Assembly: GCA_013824165.1 (NCBI GenBank)
Contig: PNNH01000122.1
Span: 1 to 42,667, forward strand
Length of the DNA: 42,667 nucleotides
Source: Methylibium sp.
Lineage (GTDB): Bacteria > Pseudomonadota > Gammaproteobacteria > Burkholderiales > Burkholderiaceae_C
Direction: 5' to 3'
The notes below the pieces were generated by a model. That model was not told where the DNA came from. It did no database searches and saw only the letters and a program-made list of their open reading frames with translations. Shown here in pieces: positions 34,632 through 42,541 of the stretch. A program made the translations under genes and the position numbers. The first letter of the stretch is position 1. Every line of letters starts with the position of its first letter.

Positions 34632-36662
34632 ATGAAACCGAATGTTCAACGACGGGGTGTGCTGGGCGGCCTTGCAGCCACAGCCTTTGGCGCTCTGGCT
34701 GGCTTGCCGGCTTGGGCGCAGTCTGCCGGCGGCCTGCAGCCGCTAGAGGACTTCTTCAAGGCGGCCGATGTCGGCAACCTGAGCCTTTCGCCGGACGCCA
34801 AGTCCATCCTCGGCATTCGCCCGGTCGGTGGCCGACTGAATCTCTTTGTCATCGACCTCGAGCGTGGCAAGTCGACGACCATCACCAATCTGCGCGACGG
34901 TGATGTCGTGAGCCCGCGCTGGGTGTCGAACCAGCGCATCATGTTTGGCGTGCAGGACCGCTCCCGCGGCAGCGGCGAGCAGTTCAACACAGGCCTGTTC
35001 GCCATCGACAAGGACGCCAACGACTTCAAGGAGCTGTCCGAACGCGGCTTCCTCTCCACCGACAGCCGCCTGCTGCCGGTGACCACCTTCCCTTATGCCA
35101 AGGGTGTGGGCAGCGGCCCGGACGAGGTGCTGGTGCAGATCTGGTCGAGTGGCGGGACGCGCAGTCTGCGCAGCAGCAATATCCACCGCCTAAATACGCG
35201 CACCGGGCGCGCCACGCTGATCACGGCCGGTGGGCCGGGACGGGTGACGAGTTGGGTATTCGACCGCAAGGGCGTGGCCCGCATTGCTGTCACCGGTCAG
35301 GACAACGGCACGACGCGCATCTTTCACCGAGCGTCGGCGGACGAGAGTTGGCAGCCGATCGTCGAGTACGGCCTCGATGACCCGCGAGAAATGCGCCCTC
35401 TGGCTTTTGATGGCCAGGGTCAGCTCTATGTGCTGGCGCGCGTCGACAGCGACTTCACCGGCGTGTACCGATTCGACCTGGCGCGCAAGGTCATTGATCC
35501 CGAGGCAGTTGCCGTGTTGAAGGGCTACGACCTCGGCGAGGCGGTGACTAGCGACACGCCGGCTGGCCCGGGTGGTCCTCTGGCCTTTGACGAAGAAGGG
35601 CAGCTCGCGGGCGTGGCTTATGAGGCCGAACGCAAGGGCGTCTATTGGCTGGACGAAGGGCGCGCAAAACTGCAGTCCACGCTCGAGGCGACCTTCCCGG
35701 ATCGGCTTATCACGGTGCAGGGCAACTTCAAGAAGCCCGAGCTGCCGCTGCTCGTCACGACGCGCTCGGATATCGAGTCGCCGCGCTACTTCTTGTTCTA
35801 TCAGGCTCAAAGGAAGATGGTGTCGGTTGGCGAGTCGCGCCCCTGGCTCAAGGCTGACCGCATGTCGCCGATGGAGGTGTACCGCTACGCAGCGCGTGAC
35901 GGCCTGTCCATTCCTGCCACGCTGACCGTGCCGCGTGGTGCCGAGAAGAAGAATCTGCCCCTGGTGGTTTTGCACTATGGCGGCCCCTGGGTGCGCGCGA
36001 TCACCTGGGATTTCGACCCACTGGTGCAATTCCTCGCATCGCGTGGCTACGCGGTCTTCATGCCGGCGCCTCGCGCCAGCACGGGCTTCGGCTGGAAGCA
36101 TTACCGGGCTGGCTGGAAGCAGTGGGGCCTGGGCATGCAGGACGATGTCACTGACGGCGTCAAGGACCTGATCGCTCGCGGCATCGCCGACCCCAAACGC
36201 ATCTGCCTGGCAGGTGCCAGCTATGGTGGCTATCTGACGATGATGGGCCTGGCCAAGGAGCCCGATCTGTTCCGCTGCGGCATCAACTGGGTGGGCGTGA
36301 CCGACCCGGCGCTGATGTATGTCGAATGGACCGACTTTGCCGCCGGCAACAGCCGCGAGCTGTCACTGCCGCGCCTGCTCGGACATCCAGATACCGATGC
36401 GGAGCAGTTTGCTCGCACCTCGCCGGTCAAGCGCGCTGCAGAAATCAAGGTACCGGTGCTGATGGCCTATGGTGGCAGCGATCGCCGCGTGCCCATCATC
36501 AACGGTGAGCGCATGCGTGACGCCCTGCTGAAGAACGGCACGCCGGTCGAGTGGGTGGTCTATGGCGACGAAGGCCACAACTTCCTTCGCCAGGACACGC
36601 GTCTGGACTTCTACGCCCGAATGGAGAAATTCCTGGCCAAGAATCTGGCCAAGGTGCAGTAA
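34632..36662 (+). CDS. Exported S9-family (prolyl-oligopeptidase-like) peptidase 2
   Basis: 676-residue paralogue of peptidase 1. The N-terminus MKPNVQRRGVLGGLAATAFG carries a twin-arginine motif (RRGVLGG) followed by a mild hydrophobic stretch and an AWAQ cleavage region, so Tat export is likely, unlike peptidase 1. A beta-propeller-like domain (about 40-400) precedes the hydrolase domain with Ser530 in GASYGGY, Asp617 in GGSDRRVP and His649 in GDEGHNFL. The segment GWKQWGLGMQDDVTDGVKDL parallels peptidase 1. The RBS GGAGGA lies before the ATG at 34632; the 12-codon upstream extension begins near the terminator and is rejected. Probable function is periplasmic cleavage of imported peptides (inference). 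Confidence 0.92.
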   Translation: MKPNVQRRGVLGGLAATAFGALAGLPAWAQSAGGLQPLEDFFKAADVGNLSLSPDAKSILGIRPVGGRLNLFVIDLERGKSTTITNLRDGDVVSPRWVSNQRIMFGVQDRSRGSGEQFNTGLFAIDKDANDFKELSERGFLSTDSRLLPVTTFPYAKGVGSGPDEVLVQIWSSGGTRSLRSSNIHRLNTRTGRATLITAGGPGRVTSWVFDRKGVARIAVTGQDNGTTRIFHRASADESWQPIVEYGLDDPREMRPLAFDGQGQLYVLARVDSDFTGVYRFDLARKVIDPEAVAVLKGYDLGEAVTSDTPAGPGGPLAFDEEGQLAGVAYEAERKGVYWLDEGRAKLQSTLEATFPDRLITVQGNFKKPELPLLVTTRSDIESPRYFLFYQAQRKMVSVGESRPWLKADRMSPMEVYRYAARDGLSIPATLTVPRGAEKKNLPLVVLHYGGPWVRAITWDFDPLVQFLASRGYAVFMPAPRASTGFGWKHYRAGWKQWGLGMQDDVTDGVKDLIARGIADPKRICLAGASYGGYLTMMGLAKEPDLFRCGINWVGVTDPALMYVEWTDFAAGNSRELSLPRLLGHPDTDAEQFARTSPVKRAAEIKVPVLMAYGGSDRRVPIINGERMRDALLKNGTPVEWVVYGDEGHNFLRQDTRLDFYARMEKFLAKNLAKVQ

Positions 36663-36663
36663 G

Positions 36664-36724
36664 CACAGGCTGGCCATTGACGACGGCTGCTGCAACGCTT
36701 CGCCGTTGCGGCAGCCTGTGTGTC
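36664..36724 (+). other. Hairpin after S9 peptidase 2
   Basis: GCTGCTGCAACG (36687-36698) pairs with CGTTGCGGCAGC (36705-36716) around CTTCGC, with one G-U pair. CACAGGCT starting at 36664 can alternatively pair with AGCCTGTG ending about 36722. No T-tract follows, so it may be a processed 3' end or a weak terminator. The rest of the 225-base gap to the flavoprotein gene shows nothing clear. Confidence 0.4.
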
Positions 36725-36887
36725 GGGCTGCCCTTGAGAACCGGCAGGGCGGTTGTTCTTGTTTGTAGCGAACTTGATCAACGCTCCGGTATCGGCCTGG
36801 AAGTGGCGACCAAGCTTGCTTGTCAGGCGAGCGATTCGTCGGGCCTGCATCCATAGAATCCAGTTGCTCAAATCAGGGGATGCATTC

Positions 36888-38108
36888 ATGAACGTCCGCA
36901 GCACCCAAGCTGAGCTCGACGTGCTGATCATCGGCGCCGGTCCTGCCGGCTCAGCCGCAGCACACGTGCTGGCGCATGCAGGCCTGGATGTGCTGCTGGT
37001 CGACCAGCAGCCCCAAGGCCGCGACAAAGTCTGCGGCGATGGCCTGATTCCAGATGCGCACAAAGCGCTGGAGCGCCTGGGTCTGCTCGATGCGGTGATG
37101 GCGCGCGCGCAGCCGGTCGGGCATGTCGGCTGTATCGGTCCGCGTGGCGGCCGTGTCGATGTGCCGGGCACGCTGGCGGTGCTGCCGCGTCGCGAATTCG
37201 ACGCGATGCTCTGCCGGGCGGCCCAGGATGCCGGTGCGCGCCTGGTCGCGCCGGCGCGCTTCGAGCGTCCGCTAGAGGACGCTTCAGGGCGCGTCTGTGG
37301 TGCCGTCCTGAAGGTCGGCGATGCCGAGCAGGAAGTGCGCGCTGACTGGGTGATCCTGGCCACTGGCGCGGTGCCCAAGGCGCTCAGCGCCGCCGGCATG
37401 TGCGAACGCCACACCCCCAGCGGCGTGGCGCTGCGCGGCTATGTACGCGCGCCTTCGATGGTGGGCCGCATCAAGGCCATGGACGTGGTCTGGAGCCGCG
37501 CGGTGCGGCCGGGCTATGGCTGGATTTTTCCGGCGCCGGATGACTGCTTCAATATCGGCGTCGGCGTGACGGACAGCCACAAGGCCGTGGCTGGCAAAGG
37601 CGCCAAGAAAGAGCTCAACCTGCGCGCCATCTTCGACGCCTTCGTCGAGAACTACCCGCCCGCCGCCGAGCTGATGCGCGAGGGCGAGCTGGTGGGCGAG
37701 CTCAAAGGCGCGCCGTTGCGCTGCACGCTGGAAGGCGCGCGCTGGACGCGGCCTGGCCTGCTGGTCACCGGCGAGGCGGCGGGCTCCACCTATTCCTTCA
37801 CCGGCGAAGGCATTGGCAAGGCGATGGAAACCGGCATGCTGGCGGCCGAGGCCTTGATCGCACACAAGCGGGATGATGCGGCGGCGCGTGCCCATTACGA
37901 AGCGGCGCTGCGCGCCCTCAAGCCCAAGTTCGACCTCTACGAGCGTGCCAACCAAGTCAACGCCTATCCCTGGCTGGCCGATCTGCTGATCTGGCGCGCC
38001 CAGAAGAGCGAACGCCTGCGCCGCCGCATGAGCGGCGTGCTGAATGAAACCAGCAACCCCGGAAACTTGGTGAGCTGGCGCGGGCTGACGCGCATCATCT
38101 GGGAGTGA
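36888..38108 (+). CDS. Geranylgeranyl-reductase-family FAD-dependent oxidoreductase
   Basis: 406-residue flavoprotein of the p-hydroxybenzoate-hydroxylase fold. The FAD dinucleotide motif VLIIGAGPAGSAAAHVLAHA lies at about residues 11-30. The CGDGLIPDAHKALERLG segment, with the Cys-Gly-Asp/Gly pattern, is typical of geranylgeranyl reductase-like proteins. The second FAD motif is PGLLVTGEAAGSTYSFTGEG with GKAMETGMLAAEAL. The substrate may be an isoprenoid or other lipid, but no isoprenoid genes are nearby, so this is unproven. ATG at 36888 was chosen for its AGGGGA ribosome binding site; the upstream open frame is not credible. No signal peptide. Confidence 0.85.
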   Translation: MNVRSTQAELDVLIIGAGPAGSAAAHVLAHAGLDVLLVDQQPQGRDKVCGDGLIPDAHKALERLGLLDAVMARAQPVGHVGCIGPRGGRVDVPGTLAVLPRREFDAMLCRAAQDAGARLVAPARFERPLEDASGRVCGAVLKVGDAEQEVRADWVILATGAVPKALSAAGMCERHTPSGVALRGYVRAPSMVGRIKAMDVVWSRAVRPGYGWIFPAPDDCFNIGVGVTDSHKAVAGKGAKKELNLRAIFDAFVENYPPAAELMREGELVGELKGAPLRCTLEGARWTRPGLLVTGEAAGSTYSFTGEGIGKAMETGMLAAEALIAHKRDDAAARAHYEAALRALKPKFDLYERANQVNAYPWLADLLIWRAQKSERLRRRMSGVLNETSNPGNLVSWRGLTRIIWE

Positions 38109-38112
38109 GGTT

Positions 38113-38254
38113 GAGATGAGCCCCCCGGTCCAAAGCGTACCTTCGCCCACCCCTCGAGGGGGTGGCGATGCCTGCGGCGTTGAGCCGCAAGCACCTTGCC
38201 AGCGCAGGCCTGCTTGGGAGCGGCCCGGCGCTCGGCCCGCAAACCCCTCATCTC
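38113..38254. repeat. Intergenic element with inverted ends
   Basis: 142 bases bounded by perfect 8-bp inverted ends GAGATGAG (38113-38120) and CTCATCTC (38247-38254). Inside is the palindrome CCCCTCGAGGGG within the hairpin-prone CACCCCTCGAGGGGGTG around 38148-38164, plus a GGCGTTGAGCCGC-type dyad. Similar CCCCTCGAGGGG-containing intergenic repeats are familiar to me from Comamonadaceae and related genomes, but no second copy lies in this window. It separates the flavoprotein gene from the amidotransferase gene. Confidence 0.4.
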
Positions 38255-38293
38255 ATCGCCTGCGGGTGGCGCGCAGCACCATGGATAGCTGAT

Positions 38294-39052
38294 ATGTGCC
38301 AATTGCTGGGCATGAATGCCAACACGCCGACCGATGTGATGTTCAGCTTCACCGGCCTAGCCACGCGCGCTGATGAGCACAAGGACGGCTTCGGCATCGC
38401 CTTCTTCGAGGGGCGCGGCCTGCGCCATTTCGTCGACCACCACAGCGCGCGCGTCTCGCCGCTGGCAGAACTGGTCAAGCGCTATCCGATCAAGAGCGAC
38501 AACGTCATCGCCCACATCCGCAAGGCCACCCAGGGCCAGGTGGCCTTGGAGAACACTCATCCCTTTCAGCGCGAGCTGTGGGGGCGCTACTGGGTGTTTG
38601 CGCACAACGGCAATCTGGTGGACTTCAACCCGCGCCTGCATGCTGCCTTCAAGCCGGTGGGCGGCACCGACAGCGAGCGTGCCTTCTGTTGGCTGATGCA
38701 GGAGCTGTCCAAGGCGCACTGTGATGTGCCCAGCATCGACGAACTCAGCCGCACACTGGCCGAACTGATGCCGCAGCTGAACCGCCACGGCACCTTCAAC
38801 ATGCTGCTCTCCAACGGCCAGGCGCTGTGGGCGCATGGCAGCACCAAGCTGCATTTCCTGCTGCGCCAGCATCCCTTTGGCGAAGCGCGCCTAGCCGACG
38901 AGGACCTGAGTGTGGACTTCGCCGCCCACACCACGCCGACCGACCGCGTGGCGGTGATCGCCACCGAACCGCTGACCGAGGGCGAAGCCTGGGTGCCCTT
39001 CCAGCCGGGCGAGCTCAAAGTCTTTGTGGCGGGCGCTCTGCATGCCGGATGA
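38294..39052 (+). CDS. Class II glutamine amidotransferase (YafJ-type)
   Basis: 252-residue Ntn-type glutamine amidotransferase. The nucleophile is Cys2 (MCQLLGMN), exposed after Met removal, which fixes the start at 38294. The domain continues with DGFGIAFFEG, VIAHIRKATQGQVALENTHP and WVFAHNGNLVDF, which hold the conserved Arg, His and Asn-Gly residues of the glutaminase site. Length equals E. coli YafJ (255). No synthase domain is fused, so the acceptor of ammonia is unknown. The gene lies behind the intergenic repeat, with no strong ribosome binding site visible. Confidence 0.9.
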   Translation: MCQLLGMNANTPTDVMFSFTGLATRADEHKDGFGIAFFEGRGLRHFVDHHSARVSPLAELVKRYPIKSDNVIAHIRKATQGQVALENTHPFQRELWGRYWVFAHNGNLVDFNPRLHAAFKPVGGTDSERAFCWLMQELSKAHCDVPSIDELSRTLAELMPQLNRHGTFNMLLSNGQALWAHGSTKLHFLLRQHPFGEARLADEDLSVDFAAHTTPTDRVAVIATEPLTEGEAWVPFQPGELKVFVAGALHAG

Positions 39053-39160
39053 GGCCGCTGCCCCTGAGCCACCCGCCACATTCCCGCCATTCGCCCGCCC
39101 GATCCGCAGTTCGCCGCACGGCGCTGCGCGGCCCGGCTGGCCCTGCCTAGACTCCGGCCC

Positions 39161-40348
39161 ATGAGTACCGACCCCCACCTCAACCGATTCCAGCGCTGGT
39201 ACTTCGCCTGGGCCGAGCCCTATTACCAGCGCATGGAGCCGCCGCTGCAGGCGCAGGCGCGGGCCATGGACCGGCTGCTCTACAGCCGCCGCGGGCTATG
39301 GATCTGGCTGGGCTTGTTGGGCTCGATTGGTGGCGCCACGGCCGGTCTGCGTGCGGCCGGCATGCCGGTGATCATGGGCCTGATTCTCAGCAGCATGGTG
39401 ATCCTGGCGCTGGTGTTCGTGCTGGTTGCGGCCTGGTTGCAGCCGGACAAGGTGATGGGCCGGCGCGGCCTCGGTCGCCTGGTGCTGCGCATCATGCTGG
39501 CTACGCTGTTGGGCGTGTTGACCGGCTGGATCGCCGGGCGCCTGGCCAAGCATGGCCTGGCCGGCCTCAATTCGCTGGGCAGCGAAGTCGAATCGCTGCT
39601 GCGCATCGGTGTGCCGGTGGGGCTTAGCGTGGGCCTGGTGATGGCGCTGCTGGTCGGGCTGACGGCGGCGGCACGCCGCTACCAGCTGCAGCAGGAGTTG
39701 CAGGAGGCGCGGGCGGCCGAAGAGCGCGCGCAGATCGCCCGCGAAGCCAGTGAAGCCCGGCTGCGCCTGCTGCAGGCGCAGATCCAGCCGCACTTCATCT
39801 TCAACACCCTGTCGGCTGTGCAGCACTGGGTGGACAGCGGCGATGCGCGCGCCAGCGGCCTGCTGCGCGCGCTGACGGCTTTTCTGCGCGGCTCGGCCGA
39901 GCTGATGCTCCAGCCGCAGGTTCGCCTGGCCGAAGAGCTGGCGCTGGTGGGCCATTACCTGAGTGTGATGCAGGCCCGCTGGGGCGAGCGCCTGCGCTAT
40001 GCGCTCGATGTCGATCCCGCCACCGCCGAGCGCGCGCAGCTGCCGCCCGGCATTGTGCTGAGCCTGGTGGAGAACGCACTGGAACATGGCCTTGCGCCCA
40101 CGCTTTCAGGCGGCAGCTTGCGCGTCTCGCTGCAGCCGCTGGGCGCAGAGGGCTGGACCCTGCGCGTGCAGGACGATGGCGTGGGCCTGGCTGGCGACTG
40201 GCAGGCAGGCCTGGGCGTGAGCAACAGCCGCGCCCGCCTGGAAGCCGTGTTCGGCGCCCGCGCCCGCCTGCACTTGAGTGCGCCTGACGAGGGCGGCACC
40301 TGCGCCGAGCTGGTGATTGACGGACAAGGGGCTGGCGATGCGCGGTGA
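39161..40348 (+). CDS. LytS/YehU-type sensor histidine kinase 1
   Basis: 395-residue membrane histidine kinase. About four hydrophobic segments lie between residues 45 and 170, then a charged coiled coil (about 170-205: LQQELQEARAAEERAQIARE), then the His_kinase (PF06580-type) domain with phosphoacceptor His211 in QIQPHFIFNTLSAV. The ATPase domain has LSLVENALEHGLAP (N box) and DDGVGLAGDWQAGLGVSNSR (G boxes). No PAS or periplasmic domain is evident. It overlaps kinase 2 by 11 bases. These kinases normally signal to LytTR-domain response regulators; none is in the window. Confidence 0.92.
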   Translation: MSTDPHLNRFQRWYFAWAEPYYQRMEPPLQAQARAMDRLLYSRRGLWIWLGLLGSIGGATAGLRAAGMPVIMGLILSSMVILALVFVLVAAWLQPDKVMGRRGLGRLVLRIMLATLLGVLTGWIAGRLAKHGLAGLNSLGSEVESLLRIGVPVGLSVGLVMALLVGLTAAARRYQLQQELQEARAAEERAQIAREASEARLRLLQAQIQPHFIFNTLSAVQHWVDSGDARASGLLRALTAFLRGSAELMLQPQVRLAEELALVGHYLSVMQARWGERLRYALDVDPATAERAQLPPGIVLSLVENALEHGLAPTLSGGSLRVSLQPLGAEGWTLRVQDDGVGLAGDWQAGLGVSNSRARLEAVFGARARLHLSAPDEGGTCAELVIDGQGAGDAR

Positions 40349-41450
40349 ATCCAAGCCTGCATCGAACTGCACGGACTGGAGCCAGTACTGGTATCCCGGC
40401 CCCGCGCGCCGATTCAGTGCCGCCGAGATAGACCGGGCCGGCAAGCAGCCCTGGCCACGCATGATCGACCACATGGTGCTGATCAATGTGATCGTGCTGC
40501 TGGCAGTAACGGTCCAGGGGTTTGGGGGCCTGCGCTCCCCCATCCTATTCGCGGGCCTGCTGCTGCTGACCTGGCTGAGCCTGAGGTTGGCGCAGTGGTT
40601 GTGGCAGCACCCCACACGCAAAGCCTTGAACCTGCTGTCCTTTGGGGCGGGCGCGCTGTTCGGCCTGTTGAGCTTCGCGGGTGTCAAGATCATGGGGCGA
40701 GACTGGATGGATCTGCCGATGATGCTGATGGGAGCCTGGTTTTTCGCGGCAGCCAGCGGCTGGTGGATTCTGGTGATCTTCCGGGTGCAGCAGATCGAAG
40801 CACGCCTGCGCGAGCTCGACGACCAGCAGCGCCATGCCGCCATGCAGACGCAACTGCTGCAGGCGCAGATCCAGCCGCACTTCCTGTTCAACTCGCTGGC
40901 GGCGCTGGACCATTGGGTCAGCAGTGGCGACGCGCGCGCCACGCCGCTGCTGCGCTCGCTGACCGGCTATCTGCGCGCCACGCTGCCGCTGTTCAACCGC
41001 GAGCAGCTTACGCTGGGCGAAGAGCTGGCCGCGGTGCGCGAATATCTGGCGGTGATGCAGGCCCGCGTGGGTGAGCGGCTGCGGGTGGAGATCGAGATCG
41101 AACCCGGCCTGGAAGAGCAGCGGCTGCCGCCCGCGCTGCTGCTGACCCTGGTGGAGAACGCCATCGAGCATGGCGTGATGCCCAAGCTGGGCGCCGCCTG
41201 CGTGCGCATCGAGGCCAGGCGTGTGGACGGCATGGCGGAGCTCAGCGTCAGCGATGACGGCCCTGGCCTGGCGGCGGCAGCCGCAGCCCAATCGGCTTCC
41301 GGCGCTGGCCACCGCGGCGTCGGGTTGGCCAACAGCCGCGAGCGCCTGGCCCAGGCCTTTGGCGCCGAGGCGTCGCTGAACCTTGGCCCGCGCAGCGATG
41401 GCGACGGGTGCGTGGCCCTGCTGCGGCTGCCTGCAGGAGCACCGGCATGA
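40338..41450 (+). CDS. LytS/YehU-type sensor histidine kinase 2
   Basis: 370-residue histidine kinase. The N-terminus (about 1-40) is soluble and Trp/Tyr/Pro-rich (DWSQYWYPGPARRF), followed by four hydrophobic segments (about 48-145). The phosphoacceptor is His181 in QIQPHFLFNSLAAL. The ATPase motifs are LTLVENAIEHGVMPKLG and DDGPGLAAAAAAQ...GVGLANSRERLAQAFGAEA. I chose the ATG at 40338, which has AAGGGG upstream, over a TTG at 40317. It overlaps kinase 1 by 11 bases and kinase 3 by four bases (ATGA). Its kinase core is much closer to kinase 3 than to kinase 1, with a 66-bp identical DNA tract. Confidence 0.92.
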   Translation: MRGESKPASNCTDWSQYWYPGPARRFSAAEIDRAGKQPWPRMIDHMVLINVIVLLAVTVQGFGGLRSPILFAGLLLLTWLSLRLAQWLWQHPTRKALNLLSFGAGALFGLLSFAGVKIMGRDWMDLPMMLMGAWFFAAASGWWILVIFRVQQIEARLRELDDQQRHAAMQTQLLQAQIQPHFLFNSLAALDHWVSSGDARATPLLRSLTGYLRATLPLFNREQLTLGEELAAVREYLAVMQARVGERLRVEIEIEPGLEEQRLPPALLLTLVENAIEHGVMPKLGAACVRIEARRVDGMAELSVSDDGPGLAAAAAAQSASGAGHRGVGLANSRERLAQAFGAEASLNLGPRSDGDGCVALLRLPAGAPA

Positions 41451-42274
41451 CGAGCGCCTCCGTGCTGCCCTGCCAGGCCGCGGCCCTGCCCGATGCCGCT
41501 GAAATGCGCCTACTGGGGCTGGCGCCGCTGAGCCGGCGCTTCTGGATCATCCTGGCCGTCAACGCGGTCAGCCTGGCCTTTCTGTTGGGCTGGCCGCTGC
41601 AGTCCGCTGTCGGGCGCACGCTGGCTCTGGCCATGCTGCTGTCCGCGGCGCTGGCCTTCGGCCTGCAAGCCCATTGGCTGTGGAGCCTGCCCAGTCGCGC
41701 CCGGCTGGGCATCAGCGCGGTCCTCAACGGCGCAGGGCTGCTGGTGGCTGCGCTGGCCGTCAAGAAGCTGGCTGGCCCAGGTGCCGAGCGCGAGTGGCTC
41801 ACGCTGGTGTTTCTGCTGCTGGGTGTGGCGCTCAACAGCGGCGTCAGCTTTCTGTGCCTGTACCGGCGCCAGCAGATCGACGCGCGCCGGCGCGAGCTGG
41901 ACGAGCGGGCGCAGGCCTTGGCCGCACAGGCGCAGCTGGCACAAGCCCAGATCCAGCCGCACTTCCTCTTCAACAGCCTGGCCTCGCTGACGCACTGGGT
42001 GCGCGTGCAGGATGGTCGCGCCGCGCCCTTGCTGGACGCGCTGACGGCCTATCTGCGCGCCACGCTCCCGCTGTTCAACCGCGCGCAGCTGTCGCTGGGC
42101 GAGGAACTGGCGGCCGTGCGCGAATACCTGGCCGTGATGCAGGCCCGGCTGGGTGATCGTCTGCAGGTCGAGATCGAGGTGCCCGAGGCGTTGCATTCGG
42201 TGCAGCTACCGCCCGCGCTGCTGCTGACCCTGGTGGAGAACGCCATCGAGCATGGCGTGATGCCCAAGCTGGGC
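41127..42274 (+). repeat. 66-bp identical direct repeat between kinases 2 and 3
   Basis: Positions 41127-41192 and 42209-42274 read identically over 66 bases, covering the codons for PPALLLTLVENAIEHGVMPK and the next residues of the N box. Identity extends through silent positions, which protein constraint alone would not keep. This indicates recent duplication or gene conversion. The coordinates give the span from the first to the last copy. Confidence 0.9.
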
Positions 42275-42541
42275 TCGGCCCTGCTGCGGGTGCAGGCCGA
42301 ACGGCAGGGGCAACGGCTGTTGATCAGCGTGACGGACGACGGCCCCGGCCTCGCAGCCACGCCGGCCGCCAGCGCGCCGGGCCGCGGCATCGGCCTGAGC
42401 AACTCGCGCCTGCGCCTGGCCCAGGCCTTTGGCGCCGAGGCCAGCCTGACGCTGGCCAACTCCGCCGAGACCGGCGGCTGCATGGCCACATTGAGCCTGC
42501 CGCTGCAGACCGGCGTCGCTCAGGGAGAACGCACGCAATGA
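41447..42541 (+). CDS. LytS/YehU-type sensor histidine kinase 3
   Basis: 364-residue histidine kinase. Hydrophobic segments lie between about residues 28 and 140, then a short charged helix (RRQQIDARRRELDERAQALA). The phosphoacceptor is His172 in QIQPHFLFNSLASL. The ATPase motifs are LTLVENAIEHGVMPKLG and DDGPGLAATPAASAPGRGIG, followed by LSNSRLRLAQAFGAEASLTL. The start at 41447 overlaps the kinase 2 stop (ATGA) and has GGAG upstream. The stop overlaps the next start, again ATGA. Sequence is closest to kinase 2, so the pair arose by tandem duplication. Confidence 0.92.
   Translation: MTSASVLPCQAAALPDAAEMRLLGLAPLSRRFWIILAVNAVSLAFLLGWPLQSAVGRTLALAMLLSAALAFGLQAHWLWSLPSRARLGISAVLNGAGLLVAALAVKKLAGPGAEREWLTLVFLLLGVALNSGVSFLCLYRRQQIDARRRELDERAQALAAQAQLAQAQIQPHFLFNSLASLTHWVRVQDGRAAPLLDALTAYLRATLPLFNRAQLSLGEELAAVREYLAVMQARLGDRLQVEIEVPEALHSVQLPPALLLTLVENAIEHGVMPKLGSALLRVQAERQGQRLLISVTDDGPGLAATPAASAPGRGIGLSNSRLRLAQAFGAEASLTLANSAETGGCMATLSLPLQTGVAQGERTQ

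Noticed and set aside
24650-36662. Complete lasso-peptide biosynthetic cluster
   Set aside because: Receptor and S9-peptidase pairs recall such clusters, but no asparagine-synthetase-like cyclase, transglutaminase-like protease or clear precursor gene is present.
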